Source of the DNA: Gemmatimonadota bacterium
Lineage (GTDB): Bacteria > Gemmatimonadota > Gemmatimonadetes > Gemmatimonadales > GWC2-71-9
Assembly: GCA_029862935.1 (NCBI GenBank)
Contig: JAOTWK010000141.1
Location: 1-8,213 of the forward strand
Direction of reading: 5' to 3'
DNA length: 8,213 nucleotides
Positions 7,381-8,213 of this stretch are shown piece after piece. The notes beneath the pieces were generated by a model. That model had not been told where the DNA came from. It saw only the letters and a program-made list of their open reading frames with translations, and made no database searches. Every line of letters starts with the position of its first letter. Position 1 is the first letter of the stretch. The position numbers and the translations under genes are program-made.

Positions 7381-7470
7381 CCGCCTGCGGCGGATGATCG
7401 AGCGCAGCGCCAGGAAGGTGCCGATATCGCTGTGGAGGAAGCGCGATCCGAGCCTCAGCCCGACTGCCCC
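7381..7470 (-). pseudogene. Possible relict of a GT4 glycosyltransferase N-terminal domain
   Basis: A short minus-strand frame bounded by stops at 7471-7473 and 7312-7314 translates to a protein-like stretch, LRLGSRFLHSDIGTFLALRS followed by IIRRRR. Nearly all its codons end in G or C, as in the intact genes here, and this bias is lost just after 7381. The pattern (basic-hydrophobic lead, a conserved Asp, then ALRxIIRRxRP) is what precedes the HTHT motif in many GT4 enzymes. The following bases do not give that motif in frame. No start codon, ribosome site or downstream domain is seen. It could be chance in GC-rich DNA; the call is tentative. Confidence 0.22.
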
Positions 7471-7536
7471 TCAACCGGCGATACTGGGGCGGAAACCAGG
7501 GTGGCCGACCGGACCGGTACAATTGGGTGCAATTGC

Positions 7537-7842
7537 TCAGTCAGGCAGAGATCGAAAGAGTGCAGGGACCGCCGTGCGCGCTGCCTGGGCAGCCAGCTCG
7601 AACCCCTTCTCCTCACTATGCCGAACGGGTGCGACGATGCGGACAACGGCTTCGTCAGGGGGAAACCAGACCCTTGCGCCAGGCCAGGAACACCGCCAGT
7701 TGGGGCCAGAGTCAGGCCGTCCGGCGTCAGGGACGGTCCACCAGTCGCGACTCGACTTGACCATCGGCTGCCAGAATGGAATCAAGAACGCCAGCCCTGC
7801 GACGATCGCTGGGACTGGCGCTTGGCGGAGGGCGTGAGCCAC
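7537..7842 (-). pseudogene. Exosortase-EpsI relict: internal deletion plus frameshifts
   Basis: A GTG start 31 nt after the sugar transferase stop opens a frame whose first 41 residues (hydrophobic helix, then FWQPMVKSSRDWWTVPDAG) match the N-terminus of exosortases, membrane transpeptidases that cut C-terminal sorting signals. The family continues with HGLLLAP and a hydrophobic helix ending in AWR. Here DGLTLAP is found in the second frame (7721-7701) and LAVFLAWRKGLVSP in the third (7699-7658). A 2-bp loss and a 1-bp gain explain both shifts. From about 7656 the first frame resumes with DEAVVRIVAPV and ends VPALFRSLPD, which fits the C-terminal end of EpsI (DUF3485), a partner often fused or adjacent to exosortases. 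The core with the catalytic Cys, Arg and His, and most of EpsI, is absent. The 101-residue open frame is therefore a chimera, almost certainly non-functional. Confidence 0.75.
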
Positions 7843-7873
7843 TCCCGGCGCCGAATCCTGCAGGGGCGGGAAT

Positions 7874-8213
7874 CTACAGGGCGCCCCTTCTGAACACCAT
7901 CACGGGGACCGTCATCAGCATGATCTTGGCGTCCTCGGCGGCCGAGCACCGCTCAATGTACTCCAGATCGAACTCCACCTTCTTCTTCACATCTTCGATC
8001 GACGTGTCATAGCGATGGCGCACCTGCGCCCATCCCGTGATACCGGGAAGCACGCGCTGCCGTTCCGGGTACCGGGCCACGCGGTGACGGAGTTCCTGGA
8101 AGATCTCCGGCTGCTCGGGCCGCGGGCCGACGAGGTTCATGTCGCCTCGCAACACGTTTAACAGCTGCGGCAGCTCATCCAAACGGTACTTGCGGAGAAA
8201 GCGCCCGACAGGT
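7874..8213 (-). CDS. Polyprenyl-phosphate sugar transferase, C-terminal part (runs off right edge)
   Basis: The last 112 residues of an initiating sugar transferase of the WcaJ/EpsB type are visible. These membrane enzymes transfer a sugar-1-phosphate from a nucleotide sugar to undecaprenyl phosphate and so start repeat-unit synthesis. The visible part contains [20 protein letters not shown] at 3-22, [11 protein letters not shown] at 23-33 (the conserved GPRPE), [19 protein letters not shown] at 46-64, and the typical tail [17 protein letters not shown] and onward to FRRGAL. The frame stays open to the window edge, so the transmembrane N-terminus and the DE catalytic motif lie outside. This kind of enzyme commonly heads EPS clusters and lies next to exosortase genes, which supports reading the next frame as an exosortase relict. 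The stop is TAG at 7876-7874. First-sugar identity is not readable. Confidence 0.95.
   Translation of the reverse strand, partial: PVGRFLRKYRLDELPQLLNVLRGDMNLVGPRPEQPEIFQELRHRVARYPERQRVLPGITGWAQVRHRYDTSIEDVKKKVEFDLEYIERCSAAEDAKIMLMTVPVMVFRRGAL

Larger units (their letters stand above)
7119..7536. other. Gene-poor segment between the exosortase relict and the GT39 gene
   Basis: About 420 bp contain no convincing intact gene on either strand. The segment holds a short relict-like coding stretch (7381-7470), an 8-bp-arm stem-loop (7328-7345), a small GCCGC-CT-GCGGC hairpin near 7380-7391, and a 30-bp perfect palindrome (7203-7232). No run of T follows any of the hairpins in a way that would make a rho-independent terminator, and no clear minus-strand -35/-10 pair is visible. 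It is the only loosely packed part of an otherwise compact operon. It lies directly behind a deletion scar, so it is probably decaying DNA that may have gained a regulatory or processing role. Confidence 0.6.

Noticed and set aside
7175..7522. 115-codon minus-strand open frame in the gene-poor segment
   Set aside because: The translation is compositionally odd, Arg/Pro-rich at first and Cys-containing later, with no family pattern. It reads through the palindrome and uses a different frame from the only stretch with coding-like codon bias.

Overview
The window is an 8.2 kb piece of an exopolysaccharide/cell-surface polysaccharide biosynthesis cluster from a moderately GC-rich bacterium. All supported genes lie on the minus strand, so the cluster reads from right to left. 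The gene set (polyprenyl-phosphate sugar transferase, exosortase/EpsI relict, asparagine-synthetase-like amidotransferase, O-antigen polymerase/ligase-like protein, polysaccharide deacetylase, glycosyltransferases) resembles the EPS loci that accompany exosortase systems in Gram-negative bacteria. The phylum cannot be fixed from sequence alone; Gemmatimonadota, Acidobacteriota and Proteobacteria are all compatible.

Layout in reading direction. (1) 8213-7874: C-terminal third of an initiating sugar transferase, cut by the window edge. (2) 7842-7537: a decayed exosortase gene whose first ~60 codons, with two small indels, are joined to the last ~39 codons of an EpsI-type protein. The whole catalytic core between them is missing. 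(3) 7536-7119: about 420 bp with no intact gene. It holds a short possible glycosyltransferase relict, an 8-bp-arm stem-loop and a perfect 30-bp palindrome. (4) 7118-5670: GT39-type membrane glycosyltransferase. (5) 5668-4514: GT4 glycosyltransferase. (6) 4510-2639: AsnB-like amidotransferase. (7) 2580-1237: O-antigen polymerase/ligase-like membrane protein. (8) 1233-220: polysaccharide-deacetylase-like protein. (9) 223-1: N-terminus of a GT2 glycosyltransferase running off the left edge.

Genes 4 to 9 are tightly packed. Spacings are 1, 3, 58 and 3 nt, followed by a 4-nt ATGA overlap, which suggests one translationally coupled operon. A plausible division of labour is: the sugar transferase loads the first sugar phosphate on undecaprenyl phosphate; the cytoplasmic GT4 and GT2 enzymes extend or modify the glycan; the amidotransferase amidates a precursor or residue; the GT39 and polymerase/ligase proteins act at the periplasmic face; and the deacetylase trims acetyl groups.

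The most notable observation is the exosortase-EpsI deletion scar with palindromic DNA beside it: the polysaccharide genes look intact while the sorting enzyme next to them is destroyed. I see no clearly new system. No plus-strand gene, tRNA, rRNA, CRISPR array or insertion sequence is supported.
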